Positions 18,027 to 25,870 of a stretch of 42,600 nucleotides of DNA are shown piece after piece. The stretch covers positions 1-42,600 of the forward strand of contig CAMWLJ010000019.1 in the NCBI GenBank assembly GCA_947175055.1. The letters run 5' to 3'. Source of the DNA: an uncultured Lachnospiraceae bacterium. Its GTDB lineage: Bacteria > Bacillota > Clostridia > Lachnospirales > Lachnospiraceae. The position numbers were made by a program, and so were the translations under genes. Position 1 is the stretch's first letter. The number at the start of each line of letters is the position of its first letter. A model generated the notes under the pieces. It saw nothing but the letters and a program-made list of their open reading frames with translations, made no database searches and had not been told where the DNA came from.

Positions 18027-18088
18027 CAAATTTGGGCGCAAGCACAAATTTGTGTGTGAAAAATCTGTCGCATATGGATTTTTCACAC
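18027..18088. repeat. Two consecutive hairpins between dndE and dndA
   Basis: A perfect 12-bp inverted repeat GTGTGAAAAATC (18054-18065) / GATTTTTCACAC (18077-18088) with an 11-base loop is followed in the message by a second structure made of two copies of the self-complementary CAAATTTG (18045-18052 and 18027-18034) with a 10-base loop. They fill the space between the dndE stop (18090-18088) and the dndA ribosome site. No U-run follows, so they look like message-processing or translation-control elements, not a terminator. Confidence 0.7.
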
Positions 18089-18468
18089 TATTCCCCTGTA
18101 GCCAGTTTTAACAAATCATCTAGGCTCTTAATAAAATTAGTACCTGTCAAATACAAAATACCTCTTTCGAGATGTAACTTAAAATATTTTGCCAGATTTT
18201 CTTCATTTGTCTCTATTTCTTTTTCCCTGCACCATTCAATCATAATCGCATCATACAACTCACTGTATTCTCCTGCAAAAGTATACCATGACATTTCTAC
18301 ATTACTATCCGAATTAATCGGTCTGTCTGTAGGAATTGTACTTTCACTTAATGAAAAGCAAAAAGCCCATCTGCACAAAACATTCCAGTTCTTTATTCCA
18401 GTTCGACCCTTTAAGCGCGACAATTTATCTTTTGACTGATTCGATAACCTGATTTGCTTTACAATCAT
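18088..18468 (-). CDS. dndE: DNA phosphorothioation protein DndE
   Basis: 126 residues, the DndE size. MIVKQIRLSNQSKDKLSRLK and TGIKNWNVLCRWAFCFSL at the N-terminus are characteristic of DndE, a small basic protein that binds nicked double-stranded DNA in the sulfur-insertion complex. The start has GGAGGAGG upstream and overlaps the end of dndD by four bases (ATGA). Hairpins follow directly after the stop. Confidence 0.92.
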   Translation of the reverse strand: MIVKQIRLSNQSKDKLSRLKGRTGIKNWNVLCRWAFCFSLSESTIPTDRPINSDSNVEMSWYTFAGEYSELYDAIMIEWCREKEIETNEENLAKYFKLHLERGILYLTGTNFIKSLDDLLKLATGE

Positions 18469-20414
18469 TTTGCCTCCTCCATAAAATATCCTTCTATTAC
18501 AGTTGTCGCTTTTGTTTCATCATCATACAAAAGTGTATACTCATCTCCAATATTTTCCTTCATAATACCATAATAATTCCGGTCAATTTCTGAATCTGTT
18601 GATAATATAATCGTCTGTTCACTTGCCTGTGGAAAATAAGTCTCAATCAACGATACTCTATGTGCCGAATCCAGTCTTGAAAGCGGCGTGTCTATGATCA
18701 CCGGTAATTTCTTTTTTGAACACAATGCCAAGGACCACAGCAGAGAAATAACCATTAATTGTTTTTCTCCCGCAGATAACGAAGACTTCTCGATTTCACC
18801 GCCCGATTGATCTATATACTTTAAGTCCAGGGTAACCGGATCCATCTCGATATGATCGATCAACTCCTTCTTATTTGCCAACTTATGATAGCACTCTGTC
18901 ATAGTCTTTGCGACAACACTGATTTTTCTGCTTTGCAGTCTGATCCTGTAATCATCTATAATTGTAGTGGCTATATGGGAATATTTAATAATCCGGTCAC
19001 TGTCATCACTGAGCTCCACATGTTTCAAATACTCTTCCACTCTTTTATTAAATGCTGACGACGCCGTCATAACCATGCCATTGCATACACGCCGTTCTTC
19101 TTTCAATTGATCAATCTCTATATCTAATTGTATAATGCGCTGCTCTAACTCCTTCATATTTTTATAGATTCTGGCAATCGTCTTTTCATCTATATCTACT
19201 GATAAATAATTATCCAGTTGTTCCGCTTCCTCCTGCAGTTTAACAAGCTCTCTCTGCCGTCCCTCTGTTGTCAATTTAGTTTGCAATAATTGCTCATCCA
19301 AAAGCATCTGCAACTTAAAAATCGCTGAATCAGATAAATTATACGATGGCGTTGATGCTTTTTTCTCAGCCTGCGCCCTGACATAATCTATAAACTCCTT
19401 GGCACCTTTGCTGTTATCACTTTGCCGGTCAAAATCTATAAAGAGACGCCCCATCTTTTTTAATGCAGCATCCATCATTTTTTCGTCTTGTGCAATCTCA
19501 GCATTTTCTCTTATATTAACCAGGAAATTCTTTACAAGCAGCAAAGGTAATTCCGAAGCAGCATCGTTTATTAATTGCTCTTTTCCATTCTCAATTCTGG
19601 CGACTATTGAAGATCTCTTCTGAAACAGCTCCTGCCTCTGTGTTATGATATCCCCGCCTCTTTTTTCATATTCCTTCTTTAATTTTTCGAGTTTTTGCCT
19701 TACAGATTCTCTTTCATTTTCCAATCCTTCTATTTTTTCATCAATCTGCTTCAAGCTATCTTTTGCAGTATCTCTTTTCTGACGCAGTTCCTCAATTTCT
19801 TTGGTCTCAACCGCCTTTGGCTTATTGCGTGACGTTCTGCTGATAATTCTCCCAATATCATTTTCCAGTAAATCCAATACGGAAATACCCAACAGCGTTT
19901 TAATTGATTCTTTCATCTGTTTACTGGTATTTTCGGCAGCCAGTTCCGCTATTTTTTCACCATCAAAAAAGAAGAATGCCGACAGGCCGCTGGGTAGAAT
20001 ATTTTCAATAAACATCGCCCAGTTATCTGTTAAAAATTGATTATATTCTTTATCTTTATATACATGGATTGTTTCCGACAGTCTCTTTTTACTGCCATCC
20101 CATTCCCTGTGAATGCGGTAGATCTCGTTATTCTCAGCCTCCATCAAAAACTCTAAGTCAATTGATGTCTTGAGTGTGCCATCGGTTCTATTTACATAAG
20201 ATTTCAAATATTGACCGTATGACTTATAATGGCTTTCCATATACGCAAAGGAATTTGATCCGTACAGCGCCAGAAGAACAGCTTCCAAAATCGTTGTTTT
20301 TCCTCGGCCATTCATGCCGCCGATTAGAACTACTGGCTTTTTGGCATGAAACTCAAATTTATTTGTAGACGCATAGATGCCAAAATTATGTAATACCAAT
20401 TCCTTAATAATCAT
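18465..20414 (-). CDS. dndD: DNA sulfur modification ATPase DndD
   Basis: 649 residues, SMC/Rad50-like. Walker A IGGMNGRGKTT at 31-41, the DndD motif SAFFFFDGEKI near 150, a long coiled coil across about 190-480, signature SSLSAGEKQLMVISLLWS and Walker B LPVIIDTPLSRLD near the C-terminus. DndD supplies ATPase and probably nicking/opening activity for sulfur transfer into the backbone. It has no Cys zinc hook, unlike the second SMC-like ATPase encoded upstream at 23722. Four-base overlaps with dndC and dndE show tight coupling. Confidence 0.95.
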   Translation of the reverse strand: MIIKELVLHNFGIYASTNKFEFHAKKPVVLIGGMNGRGKTTILEAVLLALYGSNSFAYMESHYKSYGQYLKSYVNRTDGTLKTSIDLEFLMEAENNEIYRIHREWDGSKKRLSETIHVYKDKEYNQFLTDNWAMFIENILPSGLSAFFFFDGEKIAELAAENTSKQMKESIKTLLGISVLDLLENDIGRIISRTSRNKPKAVETKEIEELRQKRDTAKDSLKQIDEKIEGLENERESVRQKLEKLKKEYEKRGGDIITQRQELFQKRSSIVARIENGKEQLINDAASELPLLLVKNFLVNIRENAEIAQDEKMMDAALKKMGRLFIDFDRQSDNSKGAKEFIDYVRAQAEKKASTPSYNLSDSAIFKLQMLLDEQLLQTKLTTEGRQRELVKLQEEAEQLDNYLSVDIDEKTIARIYKNMKELEQRIIQLDIEIDQLKEERRVCNGMVMTASSAFNKRVEEYLKHVELSDDSDRIIKYSHIATTIIDDYRIRLQSRKISVVAKTMTECYHKLANKKELIDHIEMDPVTLDLKYIDQSGGEIEKSSLSAGEKQLMVISLLWSLALCSKKKLPVIIDTPLSRLDSAHRVSLIETYFPQASEQTIILSTDSEIDRNYYGIMKENIGDEYTLLYDDETKATTVIEGYFMEEAK

Positions 20415-21964
20415 ACCCTCACTGCCTCTTCCGCAACATCATCGAATTCTCCGCCTTCTTCCTGAATATGTGCAAAGAATTTTTCGTCATATTTACCACC
20501 AAAGTTTTTCTTTCTTTCCAGCCGCCTCGTATAGTACTCCGTTGCATCCGATTCATCAGCATAGAAATTATGTTTAATACATTTTTCCAAAGAATCAAGT
20601 ATTCCTTTCCGCTGATTAACACTGTTTGCTCCATTTTCAATAGCAAGCAAACTGTACATCATCTCAAAGGACAATTCTTCCTCTCCAAACAGATCTTTAC
20701 AGGTTTGCTCTAACAGCAACCATTCCTCCTGCCCGTACGCATCCACGTCAATCCAATCCGGATCATCAAATTTCTCTCCGGTCACTGACTCGTAGATACC
20801 AGGCAGACAATCATCAAACTCATGTTTCTCAAGTACCCAAATTCTTCGGATATTTCTCAGCTCCGGTAAAGAAATCAGTTCCAGATCCGCAAATTCCTCC
20901 GGTCCATTATTTCTAATCTCCAACTGAATTTTCAGTAACTTTTCCAGCCACTCTTCCCTTACCTTTTTCTTATATGGGCCATGATGTAATTTTCCATAAG
21001 AACCCTGTAAATGCCCCTGCATTTTCTTAAAACTTCTGCGTTCACGGTCATGCTCTTCATCACCAAACAGACTGCGGAATTCCATTAAGGGAGCAAGCCA
21101 TGCTTTTTCCTCATCATTTGCTATCATCGCCTCCATTGACTTATCTCTCTCAACCATAGTGCATACCCAGCATCCAAACCGGCTCTTTCCACAACTGGGA
21201 AGATTTTTTTCTACCATAAGAGGACATTCATTATCCGCAGTAGCTCCCCGATATAAAGTAAGCAACTCCTGATTGGAATACCCCCATGGATTCTTATATT
21301 GCATAAGAAATACCCACACATCATCATCGCTCCACTCTTCTAATGGCGAAAATACATATTCATTTGCCAGAGTAGGATTAGGACTGAGCAATTCCCTCAC
21401 ACGCTTTTTCTCGTAATATGCCATCGTCCTTGCTCTCCTTGCACTTTCCGCTTTTCTGGTACCAAGAACCATAATGATCTCACCGTGCTCGGCAATCGCT
21501 GTTTTTATAAAATGATTAACTGGTTGAATTTTCAGTCTGTCCGTACACCAGCGAAATTTTTTCCGTGGAAAAGGATAACCTCTTCCAAGAAAATTCACCC
21601 AAAATGTCTGATCCATCGCAGGTGTAAGTCTGTGTGTCACAAAAGGCAATTCCAGTCTTACAGCCGTCTCATCCATAATTTTTAAAGACTTCTCGACCCA
21701 CTTTTCAATGATCGGGGACTCCACCAAAGTATCTGTATTAATAATATGAACAGGCTTTTTTAAATCCTTTTTCTCTAATTTGCTGAGTGCCAGCCAGACC
21801 AACTGCAAGGTTGCCGTGCTGTCTTTTCCACCAGAATACCCAATAACCCATGGGATTTCATCCGCCAAATATAAATTTCGAACCGTTTCCATCAACCCTT
21901 CTATTTTATCCCGCGTAACTGTTACGCTTTCTTTGGTCGTCATCGTAGAATTCTTTTCGCTCAT
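20411..21964 (-). CDS. dndC: Phosphorothioation sulfurtransferase DndC
   Basis: 517 residues from the ATG at 21964 (a TTG one codon earlier is less likely; AGGGA lies upstream). It is of the PAPS-reductase/ATP-pyrophosphatase type: the P-loop IGYSGGKDSTATLQL near 41-55, and a four-cysteine cluster in NECPLMVEK, LPSCGKS and FGCWVCTMVE around residue 250, which would hold a 4Fe-4S centre. DndC activates DNA phosphate with ATP and passes sulfur received from DndA. It follows dndB after a 39-base gap and overlaps dndD. Confidence 0.95.
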   Translation of the reverse strand: MSEKNSTMTTKESVTVTRDKIEGLMETVRNLYLADEIPWVIGYSGGKDSTATLQLVWLALSKLEKKDLKKPVHIINTDTLVESPIIEKWVEKSLKIMDETAVRLELPFVTHRLTPAMDQTFWVNFLGRGYPFPRKKFRWCTDRLKIQPVNHFIKTAIAEHGEIIMVLGTRKAESARRARTMAYYEKKRVRELLSPNPTLANEYVFSPLEEWSDDDVWVFLMQYKNPWGYSNQELLTLYRGATADNECPLMVEKNLPSCGKSRFGCWVCTMVERDKSMEAMIANDEEKAWLAPLMEFRSLFGDEEHDRERRSFKKMQGHLQGSYGKLHHGPYKKKVREEWLEKLLKIQLEIRNNGPEEFADLELISLPELRNIRRIWVLEKHEFDDCLPGIYESVTGEKFDDPDWIDVDAYGQEEWLLLEQTCKDLFGEEELSFEMMYSLLAIENGANSVNQRKGILDSLEKCIKHNFYADESDATEYYTRRLERKKNFGGKYDEKFFAHIQEEGGEFDDVAEEAVRV

Positions 21965-22003
21965 CAATCTGTCCCTGTCTTTCTCTCAGTCATTCTGCCT
22001 GCA

Positions 22004-23065
22004 TCAATGTTGTAAATGGGTTTGCTCTGCTCTCTGTTCATCATCTGTGAGCGGCAATCCCATAGATTCCTTAATCACATTTCCAGCCAGAATTATTGCC
22101 TCTGCATTATTAATCATGCGGCCATTGCTCCTGATCACTCTCCGCTTCCATTCTTCTGCACTTCTTTTCCAATTAATATGGGTGATTCCAGGCAAGTATG
22201 TTTCCAATGCATACTCACGATGCTCAAACAGAAATCCCCCTACTCTCCCAAACGCCTGAATTACAACTGCCTGAGAAGCGACATATTGCTCCCGCAGCTC
22301 TTTTTTGCTTAATTCTTTTGATTCCATTTCTTTCCACGGAATCATATACTCTACTACTAAACTCCAAAATTCCTGAAGAAACCTTTCAAAATTCTCATCA
22401 CATTCTTTACGACGCAGAATTTTCTTATTTGCCGTATAAAAAATATTTAATGTAAATAAAGAGGCGGAATATTTTCCAAGATTATCCTTTTCCTTATCTA
22501 CATAAGTATTCAAAAAAGCAATTTCCGCAATCACCTTCCTGGTAGCAACAGCAAGCCGGTCTCTTGAATCATACAATTCGGCAAGAGAGTTTGAAGTTTT
22601 CAGCGCGTGCTTATTTAAGTCCGTAAACATCTGCTGGCTTCTTGCCAAACCCTGATCTTCATAAAATACAACCGAAATTGTTTCATTTTCCAATGATGAG
22701 TTTTCTTCAAGAGCCGCCATAATTGCCGCTTTTCTGTGTTGTCCATCGTTGATCAGAAACCTGGCATTCAATGAAACCTCTAATATTCCCGTCCCGTTAT
22801 TATCCTGCTCAATAAAATTAAATTCTCCATCTATGGAAGCAGCAAGAGCTGAAAAAACATAAGATTCTATATTTTCCAGAATGTACTTCTTTATTTCGGG
22901 AATTCTTGCCTCATTTAATCTTCTCTGCGCCCTGTACTCCGGCAAAACATATTCTTCGTCACTTGCAAAAAGATGCCCCAGCATTTTAAGGGGTACCATG
23001 GCAATATAATAAATTTTTCCGGCCTGAATCCCTCTGACAACCGGAAATCTATAACAAAAATTCAT
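22004..23065 (-). CDS. dndB: DGQHR-family regulator DndB
   Basis: 353 residues with INDGQHRKAAI, the defining DGQHR motif, at 105-115. DndB proteins bind DNA and reduce dnd expression and modification; they are not needed for the chemistry itself. The ATG has GGAGG five bases upstream. The gene has its own strong sigma-70-type promoter embedded in a 41-bp palindrome, which would be the natural place for DndB autoregulation. It is the first gene of the modification operon dndBCDEA. Confidence 0.93.
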   Translation of the reverse strand: MNFCYRFPVVRGIQAGKIYYIAMVPLKMLGHLFASDEEYVLPEYRAQRRLNEARIPEIKKYILENIESYVFSALAASIDGEFNFIEQDNNGTGILEVSLNARFLINDGQHRKAAIMAALEENSSLENETISVVFYEDQGLARSQQMFTDLNKHALKTSNSLAELYDSRDRLAVATRKVIAEIAFLNTYVDKEKDNLGKYSASLFTLNIFYTANKKILRRKECDENFERFLQEFWSLVVEYMIPWKEMESKELSKKELREQYVASQAVVIQAFGRVGGFLFEHREYALETYLPGITHINWKRSAEEWKRRVIRSNGRMINNAEAIILAGNVIKESMGLPLTDDEQRAEQTHLQH

Positions 23066-23077
23066 AACAACCTCCGC

Positions 23078-23118
23078 AAAAACGTCTACTTAAGTAGTAT
23101 ACTTACGTAGACGTTTTT
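23078..23118. promoter_or_regulatory. 41-bp palindrome over the dndB promoter, probable operator
   Basis: Two 19-base arms (23078-23096 and 23100-23118) with a 3-base centre and a single mismatch (position 93 against 106 of 23000). It covers the spacer, the -10 box and the expected start of transcription. The left arm also holds the internal palindrome CTACTTAAGTAG. It could act as an operator, or as a bidirectional terminator because U-runs flank both sides; the embedded promoter favours the operator reading. Confidence 0.75.
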
Positions 23119-23124
23119 TGTCAA
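23096..23124 (-). promoter_or_regulatory. Sigma-70-type promoter of dndBCDEA
   Basis: TTGACA (23124-23119) and TATACT (23101-23096), exactly 17 bases apart on the minus strand: perfect -35, 5/6 -10. The dndB ATG is about 30 bases downstream of the -10. Confidence 0.88.
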
Positions 23125-23146
23125 TAGAAACAGACACTTTATGAAT

Positions 23147-23728
23147 TTACGATTCTATCACTTCATCATCAAATTCCACATCAAAGTCTTCGTTAATCTC
23201 CCGCATTTGCAGCAGTTCTTCCGTCTCTCCATTATAAGAATCATTCAGAAAATCCATCAGGTTTTCCATAGTTTCATTATCATTACTTGAAATACATGCG
23301 GCAAGTCTGTCTGCCCCATAATTTGCAAATCCTTTCAAAAAAGCTGCTTTGTCAAAGGAAAGCGCATCTTCTGAAACTCCCCGAATAAGTACATCCCGCT
23401 CATCACTCTCCAGTTCTTCCTCCGTAACATCCTCAGAAAAAGCCAGATATAATCTATCCTTTTCTGAAAAATCAACCAGATTTGAAGTTATAATGGCTGT
23501 CTTAAAAAAATAAGAAATCTCTTCTGCATGCTGAATAAACATATTACGGGAAATAGTAACCTTATCATCATTGTCACTGGTATCTTTCTTTGCCCGGTCA
23601 TACAATATGCCAATCGCCATACTTAACTTAAATGCTTCCCACATAGATTTAAAGAAAATATCTTTCAGCCTGTGGTCGATCTGATACCATGATTCACCTC
23701 TGCACGATACGTCTGTCGTTATTACCAC
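23147..23728 (-). CDS. Small acidic protein of the Dnd partner module
   Basis: 193 residues from a GTG preceded by GGGAGGGG. I do not recognise a firm family. The N-terminal part IDHRLKDIFFKSMWEAFKLSMAIGI has a helical pattern like small dnd-associated proteins (dnd_assoc_4 type, from memory), and the C-terminal 40 residues are strongly acidic. It overlaps the end of the second SMC-like ATPase by seven bases, so it is probably its partner. There are no membrane segments and no catalytic motif that I can see. Confidence 0.7.
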   Translation of the reverse strand: MVITTDVSCRGESWYQIDHRLKDIFFKSMWEAFKLSMAIGILYDRAKKDTSDNDDKVTISRNMFIQHAEEISYFFKTAIITSNLVDFSEKDRLYLAFSEDVTEEELESDERDVLIRGVSEDALSFDKAAFLKGFANYGADRLAACISSNDNETMENLMDFLNDSYNGETEELLQMREINEDFDVEFDDEVIES

Positions 23729-25701
23729 CAGTACCCCTCCCTTATAACCGCATTATTTTTCTCCGCATTGCTTTGAATTGTCCATACTTTTCCAATCTTA
23801 TCTTCCTTAATATCCTCAAACAAAGAATCCTTTGAGAAAATAATAACCTGCGGCACATATTCCGGAATTGTAGTAAGAATATTTGCTTTCTGTTGAGAAT
23901 CCAGCTTAGAAAAAGGTCCATCCAGAATAAGCGGATATTCTTTTTCCCTGAATTTATCAAAACTGCTAAGCACTTTCAGGATTCCGCCTATATAAGCAAA
24001 AGATATTACAGCAAACTGCCCTTCGGATTTCGATTCATCTCCATGACTGTCTCTCACCTTTAGCTGGAAATCATCGTTGAGCACTACTTCCCGTTCGCTG
24101 GTCAACATTGTCTCCACCAATATCCTGATTTCTGCTTCCAGCCTGTGCGTATATTCCTCAGTCTCTTTTTTCAGTTCATCTTTGATCGCTTCGACTACTT
24201 TAAGCATATATTCACATTGCTTTTTATACATCTCCACTTCATCATTTGCATCACTGATGGTTTCCGATCTCTTTTCCCTTCTACGCAATCGACTCTCAAA
24301 ATCACCCTGATTTCTTTGATCCTGCTCTATTTCTACGGACAATCTTGTGTTTTCCTTCTCTAAACGATTTCTTTCATCAATGTATAAGTCCACGTCTCCA
24401 TTATTTTTTATTTCCTGATCATTCTCCTGAATCTGTACATTGAGGTCTCTAATAGTTGCTTTCAATTTGACAATTCTTTTAAAATATTCCAATAATCTGT
24501 CGTTGGAATACCTGCCGGAATATTTTCTCATACTGTTGTCAAACTTGTCATAAGTAGCCTTATAAGATGCCGGCGGAAAATAAGATTTCCATCTTTCCAA
24601 AGAAAGACATTCTTTATCACACAAAGGATTTCCGCAGAGACATGTCTCTTCTTTCAGTAAATTTACGAGTAATTCCTTCGTCAATCCCGGAATCACATTC
24701 TTTTCCTCTTCCTGTACTTCCAAGTACAATCTTTCGCCAGCCTCATTCGCTACTTTAGCTACCAGTAAATAGGCAAAATTATTTGCGGCTTCATCCCCAA
24801 AATGTTTTTTCTCTTCTTTAATCGCCGTCTCATGTACTTCAATCGACCTTTTCAATTCCCTGCGCAGATTTTCTAATTTCTTATTTGATTTCCCAGAACC
24901 AATAATTTCTGACAATTCCGTAATTCGCTCACTGTTCTCCTTTATTCTTCTCTTTTTCTCTGCTACTCCGCTTTCGATCTCCTCGATTTTTCTCTTTAAA
25001 ATTCTTATGTCTTTAAGGATTTCTCTACTTTTCTTCTCTGCCGTAGATTTCGCACGGGCGCTCAGCATTTTGTTATGTAATATGCCAATCACTGTCTGTG
25101 ACTGTGTTGTCGTCCCCAAATCTCTCAATGCATATTCGTATAATTCCAACTCCAAAATTGAAAAAAGCGCTTTCTTCAATGATTTTGCTGACTCACTGCC
25201 TGTCATCTTTAAATCAGCAATCATGGTTTCGCCATCAAAAAAGAAGTAAGATGACAATCCAACCGGAAGTACTTCATCAATGATGAGATTCGGATTTTCC
25301 AGTTGCCGCCAGTCTTTTTTCTCATCACATTTCAGGACGGAAAAATCATCATTTTCTGTCTTTCTGGCTATATTGCCGTTGTTTTGCTTATAATAACACC
25401 ATTCCCGGCATACCGTATATTCTTCACCATTATGCTCAAATTCAATTTTTCCGTAGGTTTTAAAAAAACATCCAATGTTTAACTTTTCACCTGCATCCAA
25501 ATTGTAAAGTTTATTTCCACTGGTTGTCCTGTTAAAGTTTACTCTTCCATAAAGAATCCACTGGAACAGTTGATGTAACGTTGTCTTACCGTCTCCGTTT
25601 GTTCCATATACAATCGTAATTTTTCCATCTGTGTCAAAAAAAATTTTTCCACGCTTTTCAAAGTTCCGGAAATTCTGATATTCAATAGACCTGATTTTCA
25701 T
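23722..25701 (-). CDS. Second DndD/Rad50-like ATPase, with Cys hook
   Basis: 659 residues from the ATG at 25701 (GGAGGATCAGG upstream; the frame continues 14 codons earlier without a site). Walker A VYGTNGDGKTT at about 31-41, SSYFFFDGETMIADL near 150 as in DndD, coiled coils on both sides of a cysteine cluster CLCGNPLCDKEC (Cys354, 356, 361, 365; C-x-C-x4-C-x3-C), then a degenerate signature SEGQFAVISFAYIGG and Walker B YPLILDGPFSKLD. The hook is of Rad50 type and could dimerise through zinc. It is clearly related to DndD but placed with the helicase, so it should serve the restriction step. Confidence 0.88.
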   Translation of the reverse strand: MKIRSIEYQNFRNFEKRGKIFFDTDGKITIVYGTNGDGKTTLHQLFQWILYGRVNFNRTTSGNKLYNLDAGEKLNIGCFFKTYGKIEFEHNGEEYTVCREWCYYKQNNGNIARKTENDDFSVLKCDEKKDWRQLENPNLIIDEVLPVGLSSYFFFDGETMIADLKMTGSESAKSLKKALFSILELELYEYALRDLGTTTQSQTVIGILHNKMLSARAKSTAEKKSREILKDIRILKRKIEEIESGVAEKKRRIKENSERITELSEIIGSGKSNKKLENLRRELKRSIEVHETAIKEEKKHFGDEAANNFAYLLVAKVANEAGERLYLEVQEEEKNVIPGLTKELLVNLLKEETCLCGNPLCDKECLSLERWKSYFPPASYKATYDKFDNSMRKYSGRYSNDRLLEYFKRIVKLKATIRDLNVQIQENDQEIKNNGDVDLYIDERNRLEKENTRLSVEIEQDQRNQGDFESRLRRREKRSETISDANDEVEMYKKQCEYMLKVVEAIKDELKKETEEYTHRLEAEIRILVETMLTSEREVVLNDDFQLKVRDSHGDESKSEGQFAVISFAYIGGILKVLSSFDKFREKEYPLILDGPFSKLDSQQKANILTTIPEYVPQVIIFSKDSLFEDIKEDKIGKVWTIQSNAEKNNAVIREGYWW

Positions 25702-25870
25702 CCTGATCCTCCTCCAGCAGCTTAAGTATATTATCAATCGCATCCGAATTTATTTTGGCAGCTGAAGATTTAAATCCCCCGCCTGTCTCGGAAAAAAGCT
25801 TTTTCCTGGAAGCATTCTTCTCAATATCGATTATTCTGGCCACCATTTCCTCAACTGACAGTCTATTCAT
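25682..25870 (-). CDS. 62-residue protein between helicase and ATPase
   Basis: Small helical protein, MNRLSVEEMVARIIDIEKNA at the start and a C-terminal DNILKLLEEDQDEN. Its start overlaps the helicase stop by eight bases and its stop lies 20 bases inside the following ATPase gene, so it is translated as part of the chain. I do not recognise a family. It may be an adaptor or small subunit of the restriction complex. Confidence 0.65.
   Translation of the reverse strand: MNRLSVEEMVARIIDIEKNASRKKLFSETGGGFKSSAAKINSDAIDNILKLLEEDQDENQVY

Noticed and set aside
18000..18086. Longer DndA from GTG at 18086
   Set aside because: AGGGGAA lies upstream, but the extra 29 residues match nothing in the family and are coded by the hairpins; ATG at 17999 starts exactly at the conserved YLDYNASAP.
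18027..18088. dndE-dndA hairpin as a rho-independent terminator
   Set aside because: No U-run follows either stem on the message strand, and dndA would be cut off from its operon.
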